Shown here: one piece after another, positions 31,490 through 41,341 of the stretch
Layout of the letters: each line of letters opens with the position of its first letter
Position numbering within the stretch: position 1 is the stretch's first letter
From: Adiantum capillus-veneris
Lineage: Eukaryota; Streptophyta; Polypodiopsida; Polypodiales; Pteridaceae
Direction of reading: 5' to 3'
Length of the DNA stretch: 64,000 nucleotides
Assembly (NCBI GenBank): GCA_014529385.2
Contig: CM043947.1
Coordinates: forward strand, 131,461,891 to 131,525,890
The notes under the pieces: model-generated
Database searches by the model: none
Told to the model about the DNA's origin: nothing
Seen by the model: only the letters and a program-made list of their open reading frames with translations
Translations under genes and position numbers: made by a program

Positions 31490-32230
31490 CCCTGAACGCG
31501 GAACAGGAACGGCGACGTGACCCCCCGCGGAACGGGGGAATGGCGAGGGGTCTGAAACGAGATCAGCGCAGAACGGGAGACATAAAAACACCCAAATAAT
31601 GCAATTTTAGGTCTTGTGTGATTGAATAATAGTAGTGTCAGAGTCCTTTGACTCTAATACTCACAAAAAACTTGATTTGAAGACCATTCAACCTTACTAT
31701 GGCCAACGTGTGTCACATAGACTTGAGAGCTTGAGGGGGGGGAGGGACACAAAGAGAGCTTAAAAGTTGAGAGAGGGAGACTCCAAAGAGCTTGAGAGAG
31801 AGGGGGAGCGGGAGAGAGCCTTGTCAACTCTAGAGTCTAGAGTCTAAACTTAACGAGGCTAGAGCTTGAGAGTCAAAACTCGAGACTTGAGAGGGTAGAG
31901 CTTGAGCTTTGGCCCTTGAAAGCTTGTGTGCACTGCGAAGGTAAGAGGTGGGGGGAAGGGCATTTAATAAGGGGAAGCCTCACAAGATAAAGCATATAAA
32001 TCTGAAAATCTGTCATTCCGGGCTGGCCGTTTTGGTACCAAATGCTTGTCCGGAACGTCTTCGCCAGTCCGGGCCATGAAAACCCTCTAGAACGCCATTC
32101 TGGCTTTCCTATCCCATAGGGGGGCGTTCCTCGGTAACTATGCCATTTACAAGTAGCTTTTCCAAATAATTTTCCACGGGAATCTACCACAAATGCCATT
32201 CACTTTTCTTGTCCCACGTGGCAACCACTA
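31490..32230. other. Gene-free stretch with purine-rich tract
   Basis: 31720-31820 is strongly purine-rich (GAGAGCTTGAGGGGGGGGAG, AGAGAGGGGGAGCGGGAGAG). The rest, to the duplication zone, shows no frame I can support. Confidence 0.6.
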
Positions 32231-32970
32231 GAATGAACTTTGCGACAAACTCTCCTCGTGATCCAGGGATCACATAGCCTGCCATGCATGAAGCAAGCAA
32301 TCGCTTTAGTGCCCTTCCTGAACCACATCATCTCGCAAAGCAGAGGCTGCAACTTCCGCAAGAATTGGCTCAGTTGGCAAACCAATATAAATCATGGACC
32401 TATCCTCAGAAACGCACAGAATCAAGTTCATGTGTGAAGCTGACATGGCTTCTACAAGCTCAGATCGAGCACATATTGAGAGCCTTGTTGAAGCAGACAA
32501 AAGTGCCATGGCTTGGCTTTCAGTCATGACCCACGGTGCACATCCACATGCAGACCCTTCTCGTCAAATCAGCTTCACACATGAACTTAATTATGTGTGT
32601 CTCTGAGGAAAGGTCCATGGCTTCTGCAAGCTCAGATCGAGCACATATTGAGAGCCCTGCTGAAGCATACAAAAGTGCCATGGCTTGGCTTTCAGTCATG
32701 ACCCCATGGTGCGCATCCACATCCAGACCCTTCTCGTCAAATGGCCTGGCGATGGTTCGAACCAACTTTTGCAAAGCAAAACGCCAAACAAAGGATGGCT
32801 TATCATTTTATCAAGTCAGGAGGGTCCTTAGGATGTTTTTGGACCATCAGACCTTCAATGGAGTTATGCTAGACACCTTTGCTAAAGTTACCAATCTGTT
32901 ACCGAGCAAGCACAACGCGGACAGTGAGAGGGCCAGATCGATGGGTTTCAAACTACGCGAGCTATAGGCG
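32200..32970 (-). pseudogene. Unidentified host-like fragment with local duplication and inversion
   Basis: Minus-strand frames read KPSFVWRFALQKLVRTIARP, FDEKGLDVDAHHGVMTESQA, MALLYASAGLSICARSELAE, AMDLSSETHIIKFMCEAD. The MTESQAMALL..SICARSEL segment recurs in a second frame (32306-32527). Several stops lie upstream of 32775. I do not recognise the product. The duplicated structure is described in the next entry. Confidence 0.35.
32394..32742. repeat. Direct duplication (172-bp period) with an inverted 51-bp segment
   Basis: 32445-32570 is repeated at 32617-32742 (ATGGCTTCTxCAAGCTCAGA start, CTTCTCGTCAAAT end). In addition 32394-32444 reappears as its reverse complement at about 32567-32618. 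Confidence 0.85.
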
Positions 32971-33027
32971 AGAAGTCCTTCTCCTTCCTCTGTTATTGCT
33001 CCGCCTTCCTCCGCACATCAAGATTTG

Positions 33028-33345
33028 CAGCTCCAATCGGGTAAGCTCTTAAGCTCTTGCTAGCATCAACGGAAAAGAGAAGACGCTTGCAAGAGATGTT
33101 AGCGAGAGAGGAGCAAAGAGCAGCGAGAGAGGCAACGAAAAGAGCAGAAAGATGAAGGAAATATATTTCTACGTGCCCTATTCAAGTTGGAGTTGGAAGA
33201 TTTTGTTATTAGGAATGTGGTTCACTCTAGGAAGGCGCTGACAGATCTGCTCCAGGATCGCTCAGAGCTCCAGTCGGGTAAGCTCTTAAGCTCCTGCTAG
33301 CATCAATCTGGTTCACTTTGGGAAGGCGCTTGCAGATCTGCTCCA
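33028..33345. repeat. Interspersed short direct repeats
   Basis: CTCCA(A/G)TCGGGTAAGCTCTTAA occurs near 33031 and 33269. GGTTCACTxTxGGAAGGCGC with GCAGATCTGCTCCAG-type ends occurs near 33219 and 33308. No gene here. Confidence 0.75.
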
Positions 33346-33360
33346 GTACCACCCTGCCAG

Positions 33361-34150
33361 TTGGATTTAGAGTTGAATATGGAAGCGCAACATGCCACCC
33401 AATTTGTGAAGGGTTGTATTGCTAAAAAACCTCGCCTTGATGGGGAAAAGCGTTATGGCAATGAAAAGCATTATGACTTGCCTATACCTTATGATTGTAC
33501 AAGTGCTTTGAGATTCCGTTTCAAGGAACTCTGCACACCAGGAACTGCACAACCAGCTTGTTAAGCATCGCAGCACAATCAAAATTGATACTTACTACAT
33601 TCCCTATTGCACCCTTGTACAATCATCTGGTGTAGGCAAGTCAAGAGCATTGATGGAATTGAGTAAGCTGGGTGTGTATGTTTGCTATTGCAGCCTGGCG
33701 AGACTCTCGACAAAATAGCCTTCCCCACGAGGACAGTTGGTCTCACAGATAAGCTTGCTAACACATTCACAGAACATGGTATGGTGTTTTACTTGAAGGC
33801 GTGGCTCAGCATATTGGCTGCTTACATTAGTATCACACCTCTAGAGGATTGGAAGCAATATCAGCTTCCTGATGAGCATGGTTCTCCCAAAGATGACCTT
33901 GCTGAGAAGATACTAGAGGACCATGATGACACGTACATAGGCAAAAATCTAGACATGTGGAGCATTGGCACACAATGCTCACCTGACGAGGAGGAGGCGT
34001 GTATTCACACCCCTTGTAGTGTCATCTTTGCCTTTGATGAAGCAAGAGGACTGCCAATAAAAGAACCAAATTCAAAATTGATGGCCTTATCCCCGAATGA
34101 CGGACACATTTTTGGGCGAGCGATGGTGCTCAGTCCAACGCCATCTTAAG
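33361..34150 (+). pseudogene. P-loop ATPase fragment (Walker A and B present)
   Basis: The frame 33361-33564 (KKPRLDGEKRYGNEKHYDLP) shifts near 33560 into a frame reading HRSTIKIDTYYIPYCTLVQ and then the Walker A loop SSGVGKSR (33623-33646). A second shift near 33690 leads to PGETLDKIAFPTRTVGLTDK, YLKAWLSILAAYI and the Walker B-like VIFAFDEAR (34021-34047). The SGxGKSR...DEAR combination is typical of the STAND/Crinkler-like P-loop ATPases found as large families in fungi, oomycetes and some plants; the exact family is inferred. It may be the N-terminal half of the type of gene whose C-terminal half lies in opposite orientation at 30953-31484. Frameshifts and a missing C-terminus make it non-functional. 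Confidence 0.5.
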
Positions 34151-34280
34151 GCGGCTTCACAAACGTCCGTCCATTCTCTATGGACAAAGAGAATGACCAA
34201 GCTGCCACCTAATACATGGGCCACTCGACCAGGATTTGGAAGTTGGTGGGAACTTCTTCTTCTTCTTCTGCTTTTACGCC
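34150..34280 (-). repeat. C-family-like LTR fragment, left of element D
   Basis: ACCAGGATTTGGAAGTTGGT and the TTCTTCTTCTGCTTTT block resemble 7210-7310 and 14620-14640. The LTR continues after element D at 42981. Confidence 0.4.
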
Positions 34281-35878
34281 TGTAATGGTATTTGCCTATT
34301 CAATTTGAGAGTAGCGGAATTTAATGAGAGTACTTTCAAGAAATGATTTTGTGAGCATAGCGGGTAGACATAATTGAAGATAGCAACATAATTATAGCAA
34401 TTAGTTAACTTAGCATGGACAATACTTTTGCAAGAGAGAGAATTTAGAGAACATGACAACAGTTGAGGACCGGATTTATGTGGAGCCGGTCCCCCCTTTA
34501 ATAGGCATTTGTATTATGATTTCTCCCATAAAGAGAGACTTGTTACAATACATTCTTTGTGTTCCTTGTGACCTAGGTGAAGCAATGAAGATGGAAAGCT
34601 TCATGCATCACCATCATAGCATAACCTAAACTTGAAGAAAGCTTTAACTATACCAAGCCTCAATCCCAAGACCTCAAACACCTTCGAAGGTGGAGAGAGC
34701 TAGCAGGGAATGAGGGTAGGGAAGAGGAAGAAGAAACATTTCATACGAGAAAGAGCTAGTTCCTCACTTATCATAACTCTTGTGCTAGCATACATAATAG
34801 CATAGTAATGAAGAAGAAATAGATGGCAAGCTCAAGCATTGAAGCATGGCTCTTGGATGGATTTGCACTCCATAGCCAAGAGTGTTGGTGTAGGCTCTCA
34901 ACCTCTACTTGCTTGGAGAAGGAGAGGGAGCTCTTGCACTTTGCCTAGTATACAATGAGAGTGTTTGTGAGTGTGTGTGGGTGAGTATACCCCCTAAGCA
35001 CCCCCCTAGCTTGCTTGGGTCGACCCCCCCTTGTAGTTCATGCTTGAAGCTCATTGGACCCCTCCAGGCCTAGCCAATCACAACCAGGAGTCATTACAAG
35101 CAACATGGGTAGTCTTGGGACAAGTGTCCCCCTTTCCCCTTTGAGAGAGAGGACTTGATAAATGCAAAATCAATTAATTAATTCAAGTAATTTATCATTG
35201 GACCCCTTTGAAGCCTAGCCAATAGGCTTCAAGCAACACATGAAGGTAACATGGGTAGGGACCTGACATGTGTCCTTGCTGCCTCTTCAAGCTGGGGCTT
35301 CCCTTGTGAGTGTGAGTGTGAGTTCTCTCTCTAATCCCTAGGAAAAGGGCTCGCCCCCCCTCTTGTAGGGATGCTTTTGACTTTAGGAGCTCAAGCACCT
35401 TAGTCATCAAGCATGACAAAGCACTTGGACTAGGGGGTATTCCCACAAGCATCTCAGGCAAGCATGTCAAGGCACCTCAAGCACCTTAATCAAGCGGCAA
35501 GTCAAGCACCTCAAGCATGGAGTAAGTCAAGCACCTCAAGCACCTTAATCAAGCACCTCAAGCAAGACAAACACCTCGATCTTGGGCCGGGTTCCCACCT
35601 CAAGCTCAGCCCTAGCTTACCTAAGGTCAAAGGACTTTTACACACATTATTGGAGGTCTTCAATGAAGCTAACCCTAAGGTATTATGCTCCATTGGTTAG
35701 CCTTGCTCTTGATAGACCATCTCCCATTTGGGCCCCTTTACTATTGGCCCCGTGTTGAGATAGATCTATAAGCACATATCTATATCTAAACACTTGTTCC
35801 CGTTTATTCTCCCACATTAAGTGATCAATTTAATATGAGAAAATCATTTGGGTTGGTTAGATATTAGATTTTATGACA
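34281..35878 (-). repeat. D 3' LTR
   Basis: 1598 bp, TGTAATGGTATTTGCC to TTATGACA on plus. It contains an imperfect AAGCACCTC minisatellite (35440-35580) and CT/GA-rich parts. Confidence 0.95.
35440..35580. repeat. AAGCACCTC minisatellite in the D LTR
   Basis: Irregular repeats of CAAGCACCTCAAGCACCTTA type. The other LTR (42501-42670) has 36 bp more of the same unit, which accounts for the LTR length difference. Confidence 0.85.
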
Positions 35879-36238
35879 TTACCTCTCTCTTGAAATCATA
35901 GTCATCCTCGACTATGAGGTAGAAGAGATAAAGCTTTAGTCATTAGTCAATCGTACTTAGCGGGTAGAGGATCCCTTTTTTACCCTACGATATCTTTCCA
36001 AGATGGATGACTAATCCATTTGGTGCTTGGGAGACATAGCTGCCGCAAGCATGTCTGCTCTTTAGTCCATTTCATTCTCCCAAAGTAGAGTGACAAATTC
36101 TACTTGGTGTTTGAGAGACGTCGTCATCACAAACATGATTCTAAGCATGCATACTAGTTAAATTTGTGCACAATTAAAAAGAGGATTAGTCTTATAAGAC
36201 AAAAACATGAGTCATTTAAAAGAGAGTTGTACATTTGC
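35879..36238 (-). other. D 3' untranslated region and polypurine tract
   Basis: The tract is the reverse complement of TTACCTCTCTCTTGAAA, next to the LTR. No gene in the remaining ~345 bp between it and the integrase stop. Confidence 0.85.
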
Positions 36239-37690
36239 TTATTCTAATGTAGCATTGTAAGCATTGACAAGGTTCATACTATCCTTAAGTTGTACTCCTT
36301 GCATCCATTTAGCATCTTCAAAAGGATAATTTTTGAACTTAATAAGATACCGTCGGATTATCTTACCATGTCGTAGTACCTTGTCTTCATGCCGAAGGAC
36401 AGCTTCGGGTTGTAGCACCTCTTCTTGGTCTTCAACTTCGGGAGGGTCTTCAATAATTGGTTCAGTTGGTGGCTCTCCTTTGTAGGGCTTAAGTAGGCTT
36501 ACATGAAAGGCATTGTGTATAAGCCAATGGTTGGGCAACTTGAGTTGATAAGCCGTCTCATTGATGGGCTTCAAGATTTGGAAAGGACCATAGTATCTTT
36601 TTGCTAGTTTAGCATAATACTTTTGATGGCCCGTAGGATTTTTGCCCCTCGTTTGCCTTAATCGAGCCTTAGGAAACTTGAGTAAGACCCAATCATTTTC
36701 TTTGAACATTAAGGCTCTTCTGTGCTTATCAGCAGCAGCTTTTTGCCTTTGTTGAGAGATGGCTATAGCCTCCCTAATCTTTTGAAAAGATTCTTGTAGG
36801 TCCCGGCTATACTCATCGACGGCGAAGATCTTCCCATGTACTTTGAGTAGCAAGGGACTTTTAGGTCTTCCCTCTATGATCTCGAAAGGTGGTTTTCCCG
36901 TAGAAGTATGTACAGTATTATTGTAGACATACTCTACAAGAGGTAAATACTTTTCCCATTGTGAGCGTTGATCTACTTCGGTAACATAAGTCTTGAGTAG
37001 ATCGAGTATCGTAAGATTGGCTATCTCACTTTGGCCATCCGTTTGTGGGTGATAGGCCGAAGAGAAATTCAATCTTGTTCCTAGATTTTCAAAGAGACCT
37101 TTCCAGAAATTACTGGTCATTCTAGGATCTCTATCTGACACGATGGATGTGGGTAATCCATGGTGCTTGAAAATCTGAGATATGAAGAGAGTTGCCATTT
37201 GATGTGCCTTAATAGTCTTTTTGACAGGAATAAAATGTGCTTGCTTGCTAAACTTGTCGACTATTGTCCATATTCCTCTATTCCCATGGATAGACTTGGG
37301 TAATCCAAAGATGAAATCCATGGATATACTCTCCCATGGTGAATTTGGAATAGGCAATGGCTGGAGTAATCCAGGTTGCTTCTCTCTATCATACTTGGTC
37401 TTTTGGCATACTACACATTTTAAAACATACTCTTGTATGTCCACTTTTATGGTAGGCCAATAGAAATACGTCTCTAGTCCTCGGAGAGTAGGTTGAATAC
37501 CTCTATGCCCTGCATATGGAGGAGCATGGGATTCATACATAACCTTCTCACGAAGGGAATGGGTAACACATAGCCTATTTCCGTGGAGAAGATAACCATC
37601 CTGCAAGGTGAATGGTTCCTCTTTCTTCCCCAAAGCAAGGGTTGACATTATGTCTCTAAAGTCAGGGTCAGTAGCATACTCATCTATCAT
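36239..37690 (-). CDS. D integrase with C-terminal chromodomain
   Basis: 483 codons. The zinc-binding HHCC domain is at residues 55-95 (H55, H62, C92, C95). The catalytic core has D125 (SISMDFIFGLP), D186 (SIVSDRDPRMT) and E222 (QTDGQSEIAN), with the D-x35-E spacing intact. GPFQILKPI..AYQL..P (about 368-388) marks the C-terminal domain. Residues about 428-466 (VLRHEDKVLRHGKIIRRYLI, KFKNYPFEDAKWM) form a chromodomain, which in chromoviruses targets integration to chromatin marks. The frame begins after a deletion that removed the link to RNase H, so the first ~20 residues follow the break. As part of gag-pol it would normally be made by proteolysis, not from its own ATG. Confidence 0.93.
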   Translation of the reverse strand: MIDEYATDPDFRDIMSTLALGKKEEPFTLQDGYLLHGNRLCVTHSLREKVMYESHAPPYAGHRGIQPTLRGLETYFYWPTIKVDIQEYVLKCVVCQKTKYDREKQPGLLQPLPIPNSPWESISMDFIFGLPKSIHGNRGIWTIVDKFSKQAHFIPVKKTIKAHQMATLFISQIFKHHGLPTSIVSDRDPRMTSNFWKGLFENLGTRLNFSSAYHPQTDGQSEIANLTILDLLKTYVTEVDQRSQWEKYLPLVEYVYNNTVHTSTGKPPFEIIEGRPKSPLLLKVHGKIFAVDEYSRDLQESFQKIREAIAISQQRQKAAADKHRRALMFKENDWVLLKFPKARLRQTRGKNPTGHQKYYAKLAKRYYGPFQILKPINETAYQLKLPNHWLIHNAFHVSLLKPYKGEPPTEPIIEDPPEVEDQEEVLQPEAVLRHEDKVLRHGKIIRRYLIKFKNYPFEDAKWMQGVQLKDSMNLVNAYNATLE

Positions 37691-38123
37691 AGAGGAAATT
37701 AAATTGCAAAAGAAAATTTGCCCACCTCATTTGTTTGTCGGAAAGCTTGGTTTGCGTCATGAAATACTTAAGACTTTGGTGGTCGGTTTGTAGGATAAAT
37801 GGAGTCCCCAATAGGTAGTGCTTCCATGTGTCTAGGGCATGTAGAACAGCTAAAATCTCTTTCTCATAAATGCCCAAGACTCGTTCATCACTATTGAGCC
37901 TTCGGCTCTCATATGCTATGGCATGCCCTTCTTGAAGCAAAACCGCTCCAAGGCAATCACCACAAGCATCACATTGGACCTCAAATGGTTTTGAGAGATC
38001 CGGAAGCACGAGGACTGGTTGGGAAGTAAGCTTCTCTTTGAGTTTTTCAAAAGCATTTTGCTCCTTAGCAGTCCATACAAACTTAACGTTCTTCTTTGTT
38101 AAGTCGTGTAGTGGTCCTGATAC
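37680..38123 (-). pseudogene. D RNase H domain
   Basis: In frame with the upstream RT but separated by one TAA (38124-38126). It reads VSGPLHDLTKKN, then FEVQCDACGDCLGAVLLQEG, YEKEILAVLHALDTWKHYLL, LQTDHQSLKYFMTQTKLSDK, RWANFLLQFNFLYD. The three acidic catalytic positions (DA, EKE, TDH) are present. The usual segment ending in NVVADALSR is deleted where the frame breaks at 37690. Confidence 0.88.
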
Positions 38124-40289
38124 TTAAGAGAATTTTGCTATGAAGCGTCTATAGTATGCACACATACCAATAAAGCTTCTTAGCTCATGTAGATTCCTTG
38201 GGTTAGGCCATGATTTTATTACCTCTAACTTTGATGGATCCATACGAATACCATCGTGAGAGATAATATGACCTAGATATTGAATCTCTTGAAGGAAGAA
38301 TTCACTTTTCTTTTGGTTGAGAAAAAGTTTGTTTTCCCTCAAGGCTTGAAAAATCACTTGGAGATGTTGCTTATGTTCCTCCAAAGATTTGGAGTAGATG
38401 ATGATATCATCAAAGAACACTCCAGTGAATTTACGATATGGTCTAAAAATTTTCTCCATGAGACGATTGAAAGTAGCTGGTGCATTAGTCAAGCCAAAAG
38501 GCATGACTAGATATTCATAAAGACCAAATGTTGTGCGAAACGCGGTCTTTAGGATATCTTCATCCACTATCCTTATTTGATGATAGCCACTCTTAAGGTC
38601 AATCCTACTGAAGTAGGTAGAGCCTTGTAGCTTATCAAACAGATCTTCTACCCGAGGCACGGGAAATCTGTTTTTGATAGTGATATGGTTTAGTGCTCGA
38701 TAGTCCACACACATACGATATGTACCATCTTTCTTTTGCACTAAAAGGACTCGAGAACAAAAGGGAGAGGAACTAGGCCTCACCATCCCTTTGTCTACCA
38801 ATTCCTGTACTTGCCTCATAATCTCCTCTTGTTGAGCTTGTGAGACTCGATAAGGAGGTTTGTTAGGCGGTGAGCTTCCTGGAAGGAGCTCAATACGATG
38901 GTCATCATCCCCTCGTTTTGGAGGTAGGTCCATAGGGATATCATCGATGAACACATCTTGGAATCCTTTTAGAAAAGTAGACAAGTCTAACTCTTCTTGA
39001 TTCCTATCATTTTCATTTGATGAAACATTATTAGCTTTTAGAGACTCTTTGACATAAATCATGTACGCAGAAACTGAGCTCTTTATTGATTTATCAAAAG
39101 AAAGAGGATTTACAAGTGGAATAGTGCGACCACGCTCACTATCATCTATATACATGTTCTTTCCTCTGTAGGTGAAGTAAATTCTCCTTTCAGGGAACTT
39201 CATGTTGGCAGCCATGCGATCAAACCATGGTGCCCCTAGGATAACATCCTGATGTTGGAGAGGAGAGATGAAGAAGTCTTCTTTGTCGACATAGCTTTGG
39301 ACATGAAGCCTCAACTTCCCAATCAAGGGAGTAACGGAGGCTTGTTGTCCCTTGAAAGCTGCATCAGCTGTTACTATATCTCCCATCTCAAAAGCTTGAA
39401 TGCCCAACTTGGTGGTCAACTCTATTGATATGAAGTTGAGAGTAGAGCCAGGGTCAAACAAGATGAAGGCATCATGCTCTCTTACCTTTCCCCAAGCATA
39501 GGAGAGTGATGATCCTTTGCAATGAGCATCCTCTTTTGGAGCTTCGATGGTGGAAGCCCTAGGAGTCTCATTGCGAGTATTCTTCTTGGGGCAAGAACAA
39601 TAGCCATGTCCTTGCTCCCCACACTTGAAACACTTATGGTCCTTGCGAAAAGCTTCAAGCTCTTCAGCAGAGAGTTTGTTTTTACCTTTGTAAACTCCCT
39701 TCTCCTTGGACCGATTGTTGTTGTTGTTATTGTTGTTGTTGGAAGTGCCTTGGGAATTATTTTGTGCATTGGATTTCCCCTTTGCATCATTTTTATCTTT
39801 TTTTTCCATGGGCTTGACATTACGTCTAGCCCCTTGATGGAAATTGATGCGTGAAGCAACCATGGTGTGATGGATTACTTCGGTAATAGTACTAGGCCAT
39901 TGAGAGTTGATGTATTCGGCCATCTCTTCAGGTAATCCCGCACAGAATTGCTGTCTTTGCTCGGCAAAGTCTATCTTTTGAAAGACAGTAGCTTTGAGAT
40001 GTAAATCCCAAAACTTGTCTACATACTTGTTGATAGACTCATGAGAGAGAAGCTTCAAGCCGCGCCATTCGGTAAGAACTTTATCTTTAGTATCGCTTGG
40101 AAGAAATTGCTTCATGATGGAAACTCGTAGAGTTTTCCATGTCTTTGGGGCTTCTCCATTGCCACGAAGGCTAGCCCACCATTGACGAGCTGATTTTTGG
40201 AAGTGCATAGCTACATGGCGTAGCTTGGAGGACTCTGTGAAGCCCTCGTCCCCAAAGGCCGCATCAAATTGCTGGATGAAGGCCAACAC
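38124..40289 (-). CDS. D gag capsid, zinc knuckle, protease and reverse transcriptase
   Basis: 721 open codons. Capsid residues 1-150 (LAFIQQFDAAFGDEGF, ARQWWASLRG, KQFLPSDTKDKVL, YVDKFWDLHL). Nine consecutive Asn near 185. CCHC knuckle C220, C223, H228, C233 (CFKCGEQGHGYCSC). Retropepsin with ILFDPGSTLNFIS (D279, Asp-Pro-Gly) and DVILGAPWFDRM. Reverse transcriptase from about 490 with VRPSSSPFCSRVLLVQKKDG, the catalytic SRIDLKSGYHQ (D564), [14 protein letters not shown] and FFDDIIIYS (D627, D628), then YLGHIISHDGI and the start of the connection (YYRRFIAKFS), where a TAA interrupts. All RT catalytic Asp are present. The first residue shown is only the first ATG after a gag frameshift; codons upstream to about 40375 belong to the same frame (SISFLTYDGTFGAIDKV). 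Confidence 0.95.
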   Translation of the reverse strand: MLAFIQQFDAAFGDEGFTESSKLRHVAMHFQKSARQWWASLRGNGEAPKTWKTLRVSIMKQFLPSDTKDKVLTEWRGLKLLSHESINKYVDKFWDLHLKATVFQKIDFAEQRQQFCAGLPEEMAEYINSQWPSTITEVIHHTMVASRINFHQGARRNVKPMEKKDKNDAKGKSNAQNNSQGTSNNNNNNNNNRSKEKGVYKGKNKLSAEELEAFRKDHKCFKCGEQGHGYCSCPKKNTRNETPRASTIEAPKEDAHCKGSSLSYAWGKVREHDAFILFDPGSTLNFISIELTTKLGIQAFEMGDIVTADAAFKGQQASVTPLIGKLRLHVQSYVDKEDFFISPLQHQDVILGAPWFDRMAANMKFPERRIYFTYRGKNMYIDDSERGRTIPLVNPLSFDKSIKSSVSAYMIYVKESLKANNVSSNENDRNQEELDLSTFLKGFQDVFIDDIPMDLPPKRGDDDHRIELLPGSSPPNKPPYRVSQAQQEEIMRQVQELVDKGMVRPSSSPFCSRVLLVQKKDGTYRMCVDYRALNHITIKNRFPVPRVEDLFDKLQGSTYFSRIDLKSGYHQIRIVDEDILKTAFRTTFGLYEYLVMPFGLTNAPATFNRLMEKIFRPYRKFTGVFFDDIIIYSKSLEEHKQHLQVIFQALRENKLFLNQKKSEFFLQEIQYLGHIISHDGIRMDPSKLEVIKSWPNPRNLHELRSFIGMCAYYRRFIAKFS

Positions 40290-40360
40290 TTTGTCGATAG
40301 CACCAAAGGTGCCATCGTAGGTGAGAAAAGAGATACTCTTTCCTCCCTCCTTGAACTTCT

Positions 40361-40927
40361 TTAGCTTTTGTGACCTTCGCCATGTAGGAAATGATTTGCG
40401 ATGTCTCCCCTCTTGTATTCTCTAGGAGAATAGCCATAACTTTCATCGGAAGAGGAGGAAGGTGAAGAAGAAGGAGAAGAGGGTGACCTCTTCCTAGCCC
40501 TTTTCTTCCTTTGTTTCCTCTCTTGCCTTTCAGAGTGATGAGGAGAAGGACTATAGGTTTCTCTTTTCCTCTTGGGAGGAGTAGGCGATCTTCTAGACCG
40601 TCGTCTTCGTGGAGCCACCTCTTCTGAAGAACTTAGACTTTTATTGCTTTCTTTCTCTTTGGATTCCTCCTCTCGAATGGGAGAGAGTCTTCTTTTGGGG
40701 GTCTCTTCAAGAGGCCTCCTAATCTCTCTCTCCTCTGGGAGAGGAAGGGAAATTCCATAAGCACGAAGTTGTTGAGTAACTTCGGCTTGCAAAGCAGGGT
40801 TGCCCATAGCTTGCTGCAACCTAGCGACGATATAATTCACAAACATGGGAGCATCATCATTAGCACCTTCATGTGCAAAATCAAAGCTATCAATGTTCAT
40901 TCTACTCTCTTGATTATTGTCAGCCAT
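40361..40927 (-). CDS. D gag N-terminal part
   Basis: 188 codons starting at the ATG nearest the leader (MADNNQESRMNIDSFDF). It includes VNYIVARLQQAMGNPALQAE, a Glu-rich middle (PIREEESKEKESNKS), an Arg/Ser-rich basic region (RRRRSRRSPTPPKRKRE, KQRKKRARKRSPSS) and DESYGYSPREYKRGD. It ends HFLHGEGHKS, just where the +1 frame with the capsid (KLKKFKEGGKSIS) takes over. A single indel near 40372 therefore separates it from the rest of gag, either damage or, less likely, programmed shifting. Confidence 0.85.
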   Translation of the reverse strand: MADNNQESRMNIDSFDFAHEGANDDAPMFVNYIVARLQQAMGNPALQAEVTQQLRAYGISLPLPEEREIRRPLEETPKRRLSPIREEESKEKESNKSLSSSEEVAPRRRRSRRSPTPPKRKRETYSPSPHHSERQERKQRKKRARKRSPSSPSSSPSSSSDESYGYSPREYKRGDIANHFLHGEGHKS

Positions 40928-41341
40928 GTTAACAAAATTTATGTTTATACTTAGTGTATGCTTTGGCAGTTCAAAACGTTAGTTGCCACTCCTCTTAGCC
41001 TTTGAAAATCGGCTCTTAAGTATCTACACCCACGGCTCAAAGTGGTTAATTATAGAGAGTAGAGGAGTAGGTCTAACATAGCAGAGTTGCCAAGGGCTAG
41101 CTCCTTTCGGACTTCTTATGGCTCAATAATGGTAAAGCCGTAGGCAAGTCTAAAATGACTCCATTATTAAGTCCAAAGCTCCTGAGGTGTGCACCATCCC
41201 CCACATAGTGGACTTAACAAAACCGATATTAGATCCCAGTTCCACTTACTCTATTATAATTAACAACATCAACCATTTATAGGCTACTTAAGGACCTCTC
41301 TTCTTAAGCAAGAAAAGAGAAACCAAATGCTCTGATACCAA
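40928..41341 (-). other. D untranslated leader with primer-binding site
   Basis: The primer site GCTCTGATACCA (plus strand) at 41329-41340 equals TGGTATCAGAGC on minus, one base from the LTR. The remaining leader has no frame. Confidence 0.9.

Noticed and set aside
34097-34285. Leu-rich C-terminus of a plus-strand frame at the left edge of element D
   Set aside because: The Leu run comes from a CTT/TTC repeat in LTR debris next to the insertion site.
37221-37463. Plus-strand frames within element D (also 39522-39854 and 38280-38510)
   Set aside because: Antisense shadows of the integrase and gag-RT frames, which carry all recognisable motifs.
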